In this document: positions 18,015-26,402 of the stretch, in pieces
Numbering within the stretch: position 1 is the stretch's first letter
Layout: each line of letters opens with the position of its first letter
Assembly (NCBI RefSeq): GCF_029846235.1
Contig: NZ_JARVWP010000004.1
Span: 372,001-436,000 of the forward strand
Length of the DNA stretch: 64,000 nt
Reading direction: 5' to 3'
Origin: Bradyrhizobium sp. CER78
GTDB taxonomy: Bacteria; Pseudomonadota; Alphaproteobacteria; Rhizobiales; Xanthobacteraceae
Notes under the pieces: generated by a model
Databases searched by the model: none
What the model saw: the letters and a program-made list of their open reading frames with translations, nothing else
What the model was told of the DNA's origin: nothing
Translations under genes and position numbers: made by a program

Positions 18015-19346
18015 TCACCGCTCCGGCTGGTAGCCGTCGGTCAACGTCTTCAGGAAGGCGATGATGTCGGCTTCATCCTGCGCCGTCATCGCAGGCGTAT
18101 CGCCCAGATGGCGCTCGAACGGCGGATCGCTGACGTCGACATTGCCGTGATATTTTTCCGGCAGGTCGTCGTATTTCCGCACCGTTCCGTCGGCCGCGCG
18201 CGGATACACCTTGTCCGGATTGGTATCGCGGAAGTTATAGAAATCGAGCACCTGCTCGAGGCTGGTGAAGACGCCGTTGTGGAAGAACACGCGGCGCCTT
18301 GCCGCGTTGCGCAAGGTCGGCGTCAGAAACATTCCGCAATACTGCGTCTGCTCGGCAATGTCGGTGCGGTACGGGCCGCAGACCCCGAGATCGAAATAGT
18401 TGGGATCGCGGTTGCTGCCGAGCGCGGCGTTGCGCGGCGCGCCGAGCGCCTCATACTGATGGTCGGTGAACAGCGGCGGCAGGCCGTCGCGGGTCGGCGC
18501 CGAGGTGTGGCAGCCGGCGCAATTGGCCTTGTCCGGATCGTTGAACAATTGCAGGCCGCGCATCTCGCTCTCGCTCAAGCGAGCCTTGCCCTCCAGCCAG
18601 TAGTCGAACTTGCTGGTGTAGGGATGGAAGCTCGGCTCCTCGACCTGATAGCGTGCGACCGCAAACATCGCCTCCGCGACCAGCAGCCGCGTATTGTCGA
18701 AGACGCCGGCGCCGAACAATTCGGCAAAGCGCGGGGCGTAGCTCGCCTGGCGCAGCTTCTGCGCCACCACCTCGATGCTGCCGCCGTCCATCTCATTGGG
18801 ATCGAGCAGCGGGAAGATCGCCTGGTCCTGCAGCGTATCGGCGCGGCCGTCCCAGAACAGTCCCCCCTGTGGCACGATGTTGACCGCCGACGCGGCGGTC
18901 CCGGTCGCAACCTTCTTGGCGCGCGCGGCCTGTTGGCCCGCCGCCGCCAGTTGCGCGAAGTCGACGACGTTGTCGTCCTCGTCCTTCTCGGGCCCGATGC
19001 TGAAATTGGGTTGACGCTCGAGATAGGTCAGGCTTGGCACGGCGCGCGTCCCTTGCCGGGACTGCGTGGGCCCGCCGAGCATGACCGCCGCATCATTGGG
19101 CGGGCCGTAGGCGTGGTCCGGACTGTGACAGGACGCGCATGACAATGCGCCGGACGACGACAGCGACGCGTCGAAGAAGATTTTCTGGCCGAGCTGCGCC
19201 ATTCCGGACAGCGGAGCCACAGGCGGACGCCTGAGCTGCACCGGGTTCGGATTGGTGCCCGGAAGCCCTTGCGCCTCGACTGCCACAACGGCGCCGGCCA
19301 TGCAAAGCAGGCCGGCGCCGAGAAGCCACAACATACGGCCGTTCAT
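18015..19346 (-). CDS. Di-haem cytochrome c peroxidase/MauG-family protein
   Basis: A 443-residue secreted protein (signal MNGRMLWLLGAGLLCMAGAVVA). It has two c-type haem motifs, CASCH near residue 71 and CAGCH near residue 270, and the usual CcpA/MauG spacing. After the signal comes PLSGMAQLGQKIFFDASLSSSGALSCASCHS. In the periplasm such enzymes reduce hydrogen peroxide with electrons from cytochrome c, or oxidise a protein partner. It lies 39 bases downstream of a secreted phosphoesterase on the same strand, so the two are probably co-transcribed. The functional reason for that pairing is unclear. Confidence 0.9.
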   Translation of the reverse strand: MNGRMLWLLGAGLLCMAGAVVAVEAQGLPGTNPNPVQLRRPPVAPLSGMAQLGQKIFFDASLSSSGALSCASCHSPDHAYGPPNDAAVMLGGPTQSRQGTRAVPSLTYLERQPNFSIGPEKDEDDNVVDFAQLAAAGQQAARAKKVATGTAASAVNIVPQGGLFWDGRADTLQDQAIFPLLDPNEMDGGSIEVVAQKLRQASYAPRFAELFGAGVFDNTRLLVAEAMFAVARYQVEEPSFHPYTSKFDYWLEGKARLSESEMRGLQLFNDPDKANCAGCHTSAPTRDGLPPLFTDHQYEALGAPRNAALGSNRDPNYFDLGVCGPYRTDIAEQTQYCGMFLTPTLRNAARRRVFFHNGVFTSLEQVLDFYNFRDTNPDKVYPRAADGTVRKYDDLPEKYHGNVDVSDPPFERHLGDTPAMTAQDEADIIAFLKTLTDGYQPER

Positions 19347-19385
19347 ATGACGTCCGGTGATCCCAAGGGCGCCAGTCCCAGTGCG

Positions 19386-21077
19386 TTAATGATGGTGATG
19401 ATCGTCAGCGCTGACGACCACCGTGCCCGCCGTCGGATCGAGGAACAGCTTGTTCTGCCGATCGTCATCGTCACGATCGTGACCGTGATCGAAATCGAAC
19501 ATGTCCGTGATCGATTCGACGCTGTCGTCGAACGAGCCGCCGCCGAGACGCTGGCCGCGCAGCCAGTTGTCTTCGATGAAGCGCACGACCGACGCCTGCG
19601 AGATACGGGTGTGGCTGACGAAGTTCTTCTTGGCGTAGGGCGAGATCACCAGGAACGGGACGCGGGTACCGGGACCGCAGCGGCCGTTCACCGGCTGGCC
19701 GTTGAGGCCGTTCGGCTGGGTCTGCTTGCCGACACCGCGGCCGCACTGGCCGGGACCGTTGACCTGATCGGCGGTCGGATCATACGAGGCGCTGGTCGGC
19801 GCGATGTACTGGTGGTCGTACCAGCCGTCGCTGTCGTCATAGGTGATGATGACAGCGGTCTCGCGCCACTCCTTCTGCGTCTGCAGGAAGTTGATCAGCT
19901 CGACATTGCCCGCCTGCTCGTCGAGCGGATCGGAGTTGCCGGGATGACCGTCCTGATAGGCCGGCATCTTGATGTAGGAGACGGCCGGGAAGTTGCCGGC
20001 TTTCACCGAGGCGTAGAAGTCCTCGAGATCGTAGGCATGATTGGCCGGGTCGACCGTCTTGCTCCCGGGAACGTAGGTGTGGCCGATCGCGTTCACCGAG
20101 CTCGGCCGCGCATGGGTCGGGTTGGCGGTCGACTTGTAGTACTGGAACCAGGCGTGGTGCGGGATGTAGTCCACGATGGTGCCGTTGACGTTGCTCGAGA
20201 AGGTGCTGCGGCCGCAATTGGTGGTGCCGTTGCTGTTCTTGAGCGTCAAGTCGAAGCCGCCCATGAAGCTGCCCCAGCTGATGTGCTCGGCGTTGAGCAG
20301 GTCGCCGATGTTCTTGCTGGTCATCAGGACCTGGCTGGACGTGCTCGAGCAGGAATCGTAAGCCGGATCGGTATCGCCGATCAGCGTCAGGCCGCCCTGG
20401 CCGTCGGCGATCGAAGACGACGTGCCGACGATGTTCTGCGCGCCGTTGGTCTGGCCGGAGACCACTTCGAGCGCGCCGGGCGTCGACGGACCGAAAGTGT
20501 CGGTCCAGTTGTTGTCGCTCATCGCGAAGTTCTGGGCGTAGTTCCAGAATGCGGTGACGGTGTTGCCGTCGAAATAGCCCATCACCTGGCCGTTGGTGCC
20601 GAACGCGCCGACGCCGCCGGCGGTGCCGCGACCCGTGAACTTCGGAAACAGGTCTTCGCTGCCGTTGTCGACCGCCTGCTGCTCGGGCGTGTAGGCGTGG
20701 TTCTGCGAGCGCGTGTTGGCCTGGGTGCGATCGAGGCGGAACGGATTGGTCGCGCCGGTGCCGTTGGCCGGATTGAGGTTCGGGTTGTTGGTCAGCAGAT
20801 TGGCGTTGGCGAGGTTGTTGACCTTCGGCGTATGCGGCTTCGCCGTGAACGGAATCGAGCCGGTCGGGTTGGCTGCGTTGGGATAGGTCGCGAAGTAATG
20901 ATCGAACGAGCGGTTCTCGTTGAAGATCACGACGAGATGCTTGATCGGCGTTGCGGTGTGGATGTCGTGCGGATGACGATGATCGTGATCCCTGTCGTCC
21001 TGAGCGGCGGCGCTGCACGCAATTGCAGCGGCGGCGACCAGACAGACTCCGACCGTCGAAAGAAATTTGGCTTTCAC
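19386..21077 (-). CDS. Secreted phosphoesterase (phospholipase C/acid phosphatase family)
   Basis: A 563-residue protein with a signal peptide (MKAKFLSTVGVCLVAAAAIA), then the phosphoesterase-family core: IKHLVVIFNENRSFDHYFATYP at about residues 45-66, NNWTDTFGPSTPG, and a late metal site in VIITYDDSDGWYDHQYI. This matches the bacterial phospholipase C/AcpA-like superfamily, which releases phosphate from phosphoesters outside the inner membrane. Both ends of the mature protein are His-rich (DRDHDHRHPHDIH and a final run of five His after DD), suggesting extra metal binding. First gene of an operon with a di-haem peroxidase. A Pho-box-like site lies 62 bases upstream. Confidence 0.9.
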   Translation of the reverse strand: MKAKFLSTVGVCLVAAAAIACSAAAQDDRDHDHRHPHDIHTATPIKHLVVIFNENRSFDHYFATYPNAANPTGSIPFTAKPHTPKVNNLANANLLTNNPNLNPANGTGATNPFRLDRTQANTRSQNHAYTPEQQAVDNGSEDLFPKFTGRGTAGGVGAFGTNGQVMGYFDGNTVTAFWNYAQNFAMSDNNWTDTFGPSTPGALEVVSGQTNGAQNIVGTSSSIADGQGGLTLIGDTDPAYDSCSSTSSQVLMTSKNIGDLLNAEHISWGSFMGGFDLTLKNSNGTTNCGRSTFSSNVNGTIVDYIPHHAWFQYYKSTANPTHARPSSVNAIGHTYVPGSKTVDPANHAYDLEDFYASVKAGNFPAVSYIKMPAYQDGHPGNSDPLDEQAGNVELINFLQTQKEWRETAVIITYDDSDGWYDHQYIAPTSASYDPTADQVNGPGQCGRGVGKQTQPNGLNGQPVNGRCGPGTRVPFLVISPYAKKNFVSHTRISQASVVRFIEDNWLRGQRLGGGSFDDSVESITDMFDFDHGHDRDDDDRQNKLFLDPTAGTVVVSADDHHHH

Positions 21078-21138
21078 CGTAGTGCCCCTTGATTTTACAG
21101 ATTTGTGACGTCGACCTGCGACAAGTTATCCATTGCCG

Positions 21139-21156
21139 ATGACAGCCCTGTGTAAG
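21139..21156 (-). promoter_or_regulatory. Candidate Pho box upstream of the phosphoesterase operon
   Basis: Read on the minus strand the site is CTTACAC-AGGG-CTGTCAT: one perfect and one 5-of-7 half-site (counting C or T at the last position) at the 11-base period of the PhoB consensus. It ends 61 bases before the phosphoesterase ATG, with a weak GATAAC -10-like element just downstream. Phosphate-starvation control of a secreted phosphatase would make sense; PhoB binding is inference. Confidence 0.5.
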
Positions 21157-21512
21157 ATTTGTGCGAGCAACATTTCGTCACAACGATTCATCATCGCGCG
21201 TTCGACTCACGCGTCGGTTGCAGCGCTTGCAACGATGCTGGATTGATCGTTATGACGCACGCGCGTCACGAATCGATCTGCTCTCGCGCGTATTGCGCGG
21301 CGACGATCCGACATGACGGAGTGCGCGAAGAAATTGGCGGAAATGGACGAGGCACCAGAGTGTGCCGCAAGCAACAATCCGGTTGGCTGATCGCGCACGA
21401 GCATTTGAGCAAGGGGCAATGGAGCCCCTCGCATTCTCACGCAAGCCGCTGCCGATGAGTACGCACCCTAAAGCCTGATGAGATTTAGGTTGAGCTGGAA
21501 CGGCGTCGAAAG
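21157..21512. other. Intergenic stretch without recognisable gene
   Basis: Short open frames occur here on both strands, but none has a convincing ribosome-binding site, family motif or length. Base composition is a little less GC-rich than the neighbouring genes. Apart from the Pho-box-like site at its left edge and the palindromic repeat at its right edge I see nothing in it. Confidence 0.5.
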
Positions 21513-21641
21513 TTCACCTCTCCCTTGGGAGAGGTCGATTTGCGCAGCAAATCGGGTGAGGGGTTATGGTCTATCGAGAGGGCAAGAGCCCTCACCCGGA
21601 TTGCTTCGCAATCCGACCTCTCCCCAACGGGGAGAGGTGAA
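21513..21641. repeat. Palindromic intergenic repeat, second family
   Basis: Outer arms TTCACCTCTCC and GGAGAGGTGAA enclose inner inverted segments (CGATTTGCGCAGCAAATCGG, GTGAGGG/CCCTCAC, GATTGCTTCGCAATC). The element is about 130 bases and lies downstream of the alpha/beta hydrolase that ends the hydantoinase operon. Its folded form could stabilise or terminate that transcript. Confidence 0.8.
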
Positions 21642-21683
21642 CCGAGACCGCGCCAAACCGATTCAACCAAAACTCATCCCGCT

Positions 21684-22568
21684 TTAGTCCTTCATCCCCG
21701 TGATCGAGGCACTCACGGCACGGGGATCGCGCTGCGGCCAGCGGCCGCTTTCGACCTGGGACAGGAATTCGCCGACGATCCGGTTGTACTCGTCAGGCTC
21801 CTCGATGTTGATGGCGTGGCCGCAATTCGGCATCACCGCGAGCGCGGCGGACGGGATGCTCTGCTTCATCAGGATGCCCGGTAGCAGGCACGGCCAGTCC
21901 TCGTCGCCGGTGATGATCAGCGTCGGCACGTTGATGCGCTTCATCTCGTCGACCAGCGTGTAGAGCGAGGGCCGCTCCTTCTGCACACCCTGCTGGGTGT
22001 TGGCCGATCCGACCGCCGAGTGCTCGGCCAGCATGCGCTTGAACTCGGCGTGGCCGCGCGGGTCCTTGTTCTCGTACTGCACGCGGGTCGGCCCATAGGC
22101 ATAGCGCTCGGCGAAGGCCGGCATCCCCTCTTTGCGGATCATGGCAGCGATCACGTCGGCCTCGGCGCGGAACGTCTCGCGCTTGTCGAGCTCGGCGCCG
22201 TAGCCGCAACCGCCGATGCACAGCGACAGCGCCCGCGCCGGGTGACGCAATCCGAAATGCAAGGTCGCGAAGCCGCCCATCGACAGGCCGACGACATGCG
22301 CCTTCGGCGCGCCGATGTGATCGAGCACCGCCAGGATGTCGTCGGCGGCGCGCGCCTGCGAGTAGGACGAGACCTGGTCCGGCACATCGGACGGCGGAAA
22401 GCCACGGGCATTATAGGCGATGGTGCGGAAGCGCTTGCCGAAATGCCGCATCTGCGGCTCGTAGCTGCGCAGGTCGCCGGCGAATTCGTGGACCAGAATC
22501 ACCGGATGACCGGATCCGGTCTCCTCGAAATAGAGCCGCACGCCGTCATCTGTTGTCGCGTAGGGCAT
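21684..22568 (-). CDS. Alpha/beta hydrolase, last gene of hydantoinase-type operon
   Basis: A 294-residue cytosolic alpha/beta hydrolase. Oxyanion region VILVHEFAGDLRSYEPQM, nucleophile elbow VVGLSMGGFATLHFG (Ser of GLSMGG), acid in LIITGDEDWPC and His in MPNCGHAINIEEPDEYN. It resembles 3-oxoadipate enol-lactonase/esterase-type members. It begins 30 bases after the hydantoinase stop and is presumably co-transcribed. In that setting it could hydrolyse an ester, lactone or amide-like intermediate; whether it replaces the missing N-carbamoyl hydrolase is speculative. Confidence 0.87.
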   Translation of the reverse strand: MPYATTDDGVRLYFEETGSGHPVILVHEFAGDLRSYEPQMRHFGKRFRTIAYNARGFPPSDVPDQVSSYSQARAADDILAVLDHIGAPKAHVVGLSMGGFATLHFGLRHPARALSLCIGGCGYGAELDKRETFRAEADVIAAMIRKEGMPAFAERYAYGPTRVQYENKDPRGHAEFKRMLAEHSAVGSANTQQGVQKERPSLYTLVDEMKRINVPTLIITGDEDWPCLLPGILMKQSIPSAALAVMPNCGHAINIEEPDEYNRIVGEFLSQVESGRWPQRDPRAVSASITGMKD

Positions 22569-22597
22569 GGTGGTCTCCTGCCTTCTTGCTTTGGGTG

Positions 22598-24010
22598 TTA
22601 CGGGATGGTCGCTCCCGCCGGAGGTTTGGCACGCGGCAAATATGTGCCGTGCTCCTTGCTGCCGACAAGGGTGCCGTCATCAACGACCACCTTGCCGCGC
22701 ACCATGGTCAGCACCGGCCAGCCGGTGACCTCGAGGCCTTCATAGGGCGTGTAGTCCGAGCCGTCATGGATCAGCTCGTGGCGGATCGTCACCTTGCGCT
22801 TGGGGTCCCACAGCGCGATGTCGGCATCGGAGCCGACCGCGATCGTGCCCTTGCGCGGATAGAGGCCGTAGATCTTGGCGTGGTTGGTGGCGCTGAAGGC
22901 GACGAAGCTGTTGAGATCGATGCGGCCCTTCACCACCCCCTCGGAGAACAGGATCGGCAGCCGCGTCGCGACGCCGGGGATTCCGTTCGGCACCCAGCGG
23001 AAGCTGGTGCGCCCTTTCGGCGCGAGCTTGCCTTTCGGATCGTCGTAGCGGAACGGGCAATGGTCCGACGAGAACACCGAGAATACTTTCTGCTGCAGGC
23101 CCTCCCAGCACGCCTGCTGGCTGGCGACGTCGCGCGGCGGCGGCGAGCAGACGTACTTTGCTCCCTCCATGTTGAGCTGGTCGAGATCCTTCTCGGTCAG
23201 CATCAGATACTGCGGACAGGTCTCGCCCATCACCCGCAAGCCGCGCTGCTGCGCGCGCCGGATTTCGTCCATCGCCTCGCGGTTCGAGACGTGCACGATC
23301 ATGATCGGCACATCGACGAGCTCCGACAGCGAGATCGCGCGATGGGTGGCCTCGCGTTCGACCGGGATCGGCCGCGAGGTCGCGTGGAAGCGTGGCGCGG
23401 TATTGCCGGCGCGCTCCAGCCGGTCGGTGAGGAAACGGATGGCGTCGAAGTTTTCCGCATGCACCATCAGCATCGCGCCGGTCTCGCGCGCGACCGACAT
23501 GGTCTCGAGCAATTCGCGGTCCGAGAGCGCCAGCCCCTCATAGGTCATGAAGACCTTCAGCGAGGTATAACCGTCCTCGACCAGCGCCGGCAGCTCCTGG
23601 CCCAGCACATGCTCGGTCGGGTCGGTGACGATCAGATGGAAGGCGACGTCGACATGGCATTCGCCTTCGGCCAGCGAATGGTAATGCTTCAGCGCCTCGC
23701 GCAGCGTCTGGCCCTTCTCCTGCAGGCAGAACGGCAGCACGGTGGTGTTGCCGCCGAACGCCGCCGAGCGGGTGCCAGAGGCAAAGCCGTCGGCCATCAC
23801 GATGCCGTCGCCCGACGGCTGGGCGAAATGGACATGACTGTCGATGCCGCCGGGCAGCACCAGGCGGTCGGTGGCGTCGATGATCGTGGTCGCATTGCCG
23901 AGATCGTGACCGAGCGCCGTGATCTTGCCGTCGCGGATTCCGACGTCGCAGGCAAAGGTGTCGGCAGCGGTGACCACGGTGCCGCCGCGGATGATGGTGT
24001 CGAAGGACAT
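22598..24010 (-). CDS. D-hydantoinase/dihydropyrimidinase
   Basis: A 470-residue amidohydrolase that opens cyclic ureides (hydantoins, dihydropyrimidines) to N-carbamoyl acids. Binuclear-zinc ligands are visible: GGIDSHVHFAQP (HxH), the lysine to be carbamylated in YTSLKVFMTYEG, His in LMVHAENFD, His in IVHVSNREAMDEI and the Asp of SSDHCPFRYDDP. Length and motif spacing are those of HyuA/DHPase. Its ATG overlaps the racemase-like gene's stop (TGATG), showing tight coupling. Regulation is likely by the GntR protein encoded in the same operon. No carbamoylase gene is present nearby. Confidence 0.93.
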   Translation of the reverse strand: MSFDTIIRGGTVVTAADTFACDVGIRDGKITALGHDLGNATTIIDATDRLVLPGGIDSHVHFAQPSGDGIVMADGFASGTRSAAFGGNTTVLPFCLQEKGQTLREALKHYHSLAEGECHVDVAFHLIVTDPTEHVLGQELPALVEDGYTSLKVFMTYEGLALSDRELLETMSVARETGAMLMVHAENFDAIRFLTDRLERAGNTAPRFHATSRPIPVEREATHRAISLSELVDVPIMIVHVSNREAMDEIRRAQQRGLRVMGETCPQYLMLTEKDLDQLNMEGAKYVCSPPPRDVASQQACWEGLQQKVFSVFSSDHCPFRYDDPKGKLAPKGRTSFRWVPNGIPGVATRLPILFSEGVVKGRIDLNSFVAFSATNHAKIYGLYPRKGTIAVGSDADIALWDPKRKVTIRHELIHDGSDYTPYEGLEVTGWPVLTMVRGKVVVDDGTLVGSKEHGTYLPRAKPPAGATIP

Positions 24011-24774
24011 CAGTTTGTCCCCTCTTTCGGTGAGCGATGTTCGATGATGGCGGCCAGCGGCTCGGCCAGCCCGATCGTCGGTTTCGGATCGGGACGGCGG
24101 AAGGTACCGGCCACCGCCTTACGCGGCTTGAGTACGGCAAGCGTCTCGGCCTGGCGCACAGCAGCCGCGACCGGATCGACCACCGGCACCGGAATACGGT
24201 CGCGGACCTTTGCGGCAAGTCCGGCGAGCGGCGCGCCTGAGAGAATGACGACGTCGGCTCCATCCTGCGCGACCGCCTGATTGGCGAGCGCGACGAGGAG
24301 CTCTTCCTTCTCGGCCTGCACGTCGGAGATGGACTGGAAGCTGCCGTCGAGGGTGCGGATGCCGGCGCAGCGCGCGCTGAGGCCGTGCATGGCGACGCAT
24401 TCCTCGTACCAGGGCGCCAGCGCGCCGGCGAAGGTCACGATCGCAAACCGCCGGCCGAGCATGCAAGCGGTGAGCATCGCCGCCTCGGCCAATCCGACGA
24501 CCGGAAACGCGAACAGCTCGCGCGCGCCGAACAGGCCGGGATCGCCGAACGCGGCGATGATGGCGGCATCGATCCCGGAACCGGCTTCCGCCAACATCTC
24601 CAGCGCGATCGCGCCGCCGATCTGCGCCTCGGCACGGGTCGCAATATAAGGCACGCCGCGCGCCGCGGTGACCGGCACGAGCTCGGTACCGGCCGAGGCG
24701 ACCTTGCTGCCGGCGGCATGCAGCAGATCCGTCACATCCGCCGTCGTGTTGGGATTGAGCAGCAGGATCTTCAT
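24010..24774 (-). CDS. Asp/Glu/hydantoin racemase-family protein lacking both catalytic cysteines
   Basis: A 254-residue member of the Asp/Glu/hydantoin racemase superfamily, recognisable from MKILLLNPNTTADVTDLL, IIAAFGDPGLFGARE (residues 72-86) and DVVILSGAPLAGLA (174-187). Characterised hydantoin and allantoin racemases have a cysteine in each of the last two motifs, acting as an acid/base pair. Here Ala75 sits in the first place, and Gly180/Ala181 in the second. It may be a lyase, isomerase or inactive homologue. ATGA overlap with the GntR gene upstream and TGATG overlap with the hydantoinase downstream. Confidence 0.82.
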   Translation of the reverse strand: MKILLLNPNTTADVTDLLHAAGSKVASAGTELVPVTAARGVPYIATRAEAQIGGAIALEMLAEAGSGIDAAIIAAFGDPGLFGARELFAFPVVGLAEAAMLTACMLGRRFAIVTFAGALAPWYEECVAMHGLSARCAGIRTLDGSFQSISDVQAEKEELLVALANQAVAQDGADVVILSGAPLAGLAAKVRDRIPVPVVDPVAAAVRQAETLAVLKPRKAVAGTFRRPDPKPTIGLAEPLAAIIEHRSPKEGTN

Positions 24775-25574
24775 GACACAACGTTCCTCGCCTTGCGGCC
24801 GCGCGGCTTGGCGGGTGCGTCCGGCACTCCAGCCTCATCTCCCTTGCCATCCAGCGTCTCGGCGACGATCTCGCCGGTGCGACGGACGTGATGGGCCAGG
24901 ATCTGCCCGGCCAGCGCTGCATCGCGGCGCCTGAGCGCGGCCAGGATCTCCTGATGCTCGCGCACCGATTCATCCCAGCGCCCGAGCACCGAGAGCGCGA
25001 AGAAGCGCGCACGCTCGGCCCGTGCCAGCAGCGCTTCATGGGTCGCCTTCAGCACCGCGTTGCGGGCGAAGCCGACGATCGCCGAATGGATCTGCTGGTT
25101 GGCCTGGAAATAGTCGCGCAGCTCGCCGCGGCCGTGATGCCACTCGATCTTGTCCTGCAGCGCCTCGAGCCGTTCGAAATCGGCGTCCTCCATGCGCAGT
25201 GCGGCGAGCTCGGCGGCGCAGCGCTCGATGCCGCTGACGGCCTCGAACAATTCGGCGAGCTCGGCGCGGCGGAACGGCGTGATCACGGCGCTGTGGTTGA
25301 GCCTGAGCTCGACCAGGCCCTCGTTCGCCAACTGCTTCAGCGCCTCGCGCAACGGGGTGCGCGAAATGCCGAGCGCGTCGGACAAATCAGCCTCGCCCAG
25401 CGATTGTCCCGGCGCCAGCTCGCCGCGCACGATCATGGTGCGCAGCCGCGTAGCCGCCTGCTCGTGCAGCCCGACCCGCGGCACGCGCAGACGGCGCCGT
25501 TGCAGCGCCGTCATCGCGCGCTTGGGCTCCTTGCTACGTCGGGTCGGCTTGGTTTCGCTCTTGGCCTCAGTCAC
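24771..25574 (-). CDS. GntR-family (FCD/FadR subfamily) transcriptional regulator
   Basis: A 267-residue regulator beginning at GTG. A basic N-terminal extension precedes the winged helix (about residues 35-100, with AATRLRTMIVRGELAPGQSLGEADLSDALGISRTPLREALKQLANEGLVEL, typical of GntR). The C-terminal FCD domain has metal/ligand-site histidines in QANQQIHSAIVGF and REHQEILAALRRRD...HHVRRTGE. FCD proteins respond to small carboxylates. It overlaps both neighbours by four bases inside the catabolic operon. A perfect 17-bp palindrome upstream of the operon's first gene is its likely operator (inference). Confidence 0.93.
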   Translation of the reverse strand: MTEAKSETKPTRRSKEPKRAMTALQRRRLRVPRVGLHEQAATRLRTMIVRGELAPGQSLGEADLSDALGISRTPLREALKQLANEGLVELRLNHSAVITPFRRAELAELFEAVSGIERCAAELAALRMEDADFERLEALQDKIEWHHGRGELRDYFQANQQIHSAIVGFARNAVLKATHEALLARAERARFFALSVLGRWDESVREHQEILAALRRRDAALAGQILAHHVRRTGEIVAETLDGKGDEAGVPDAPAKPRGRKARNVVS

Positions 25575-26347
25575 TGCACGCCTTCATTGTCTTGATCGGA
25601 GATCGCGCTCGCCGCGCGCAGATCGGGGTTCGTGAACAGGCTGCCCCAGCCATGCACCCGCGACGGATCGCCGCCCGTCTTGGCGAGGCACGCCCACAGC
25701 GTCACCGCAATCGAGTCCAGCACCGGCACGCCAAATCCGCGCTCCAGCCGTTCGGCCGCGCCGGCGCCGCGCATATTGGTGCAGAGCACGACGGCGGCAT
25801 CGCAGCCCTCGCGCACGACCTCCTCGATCATCCCTGCAACCTCGGCCTCGCGGACCTCGGCAAAGGAGAAATTGTCCTGCAGCGACAGATGCCGCTCGGC
25901 GAAGCAGTGCAGCCCTTCCGAATTCCAGTTGGCGATGATCCTGTCCTGCACATCCCGGCGATACGGCGTCACCAGCCCGATGCGCCTGGCGCCGATCCGC
26001 CGCAGCAGGTCGCGATAGGCCAGCACCGTGGTGCAGGCCTTGATCCCCGTCGCCGCCGTGATCTGCTCGCACAGGCTCTCGTCGCGATCGAAGCCGAGCC
26101 AGCTTGCCGAGGTGCCGTTCCAGGCGATCACGTCGACCTTGGCATGGGCGAGCAATTCTGCTGCGCGCAAAATCTCGCTGGCGTCGAACTGGCGCAGCGC
26201 CTGCTCCGACAGCGCGATCTCCGTCACCTTGAAGCGCGAGAAATGCGCCGAGACGCCGTCGATCCCGGCCAGCATCGCGCAGGTGATCGGCTCGAGTGCG
26301 GTGTTCGACGACGGCGTCAGCATGCCGAGCCTGATGGGACGTGTCAT
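25571..26347 (-). CDS. Arylmalonate decarboxylase/maleate isomerase-family protein
   Basis: A 258-residue Asp/Glu racemase-superfamily enzyme. Start chosen at MTRPIRLGMLTPSSNTALEP, the canonical opening of maleate isomerase/AMDase proteins. Maleate cis-trans isomerases use two cysteines. Here the first position is Gly78 (AWNGTSASW) and the second is Cys189 (VVLCTNMRG), the same Gly/Cys pattern as arylmalonate decarboxylase. A decarboxylase or one-base enzyme is therefore as likely as an isomerase. It overlaps the GntR gene (GTGA) and follows the transporter gene by 55 bases. Confidence 0.8.
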   Translation of the reverse strand: MTRPIRLGMLTPSSNTALEPITCAMLAGIDGVSAHFSRFKVTEIALSEQALRQFDASEILRAAELLAHAKVDVIAWNGTSASWLGFDRDESLCEQITAATGIKACTTVLAYRDLLRRIGARRIGLVTPYRRDVQDRIIANWNSEGLHCFAERHLSLQDNFSFAEVREAEVAGMIEEVVREGCDAAVVLCTNMRGAGAAERLERGFGVPVLDSIAVTLWACLAKTGGDPSRVHGWGSLFTNPDLRAASAISDQDNEGVQ

Positions 26348-26402
26348 TCGCGAGGCCTCATCAACCGGCCGAACCCTTGACGGGCTCGGCCGCACTTCGA
26401 TT

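Noticed and set aside
19269..21092. 607-codon frame antisense to the phosphoesterase
   Set aside because: Shadow of a confirmed secreted enzyme; no start signal or motif.
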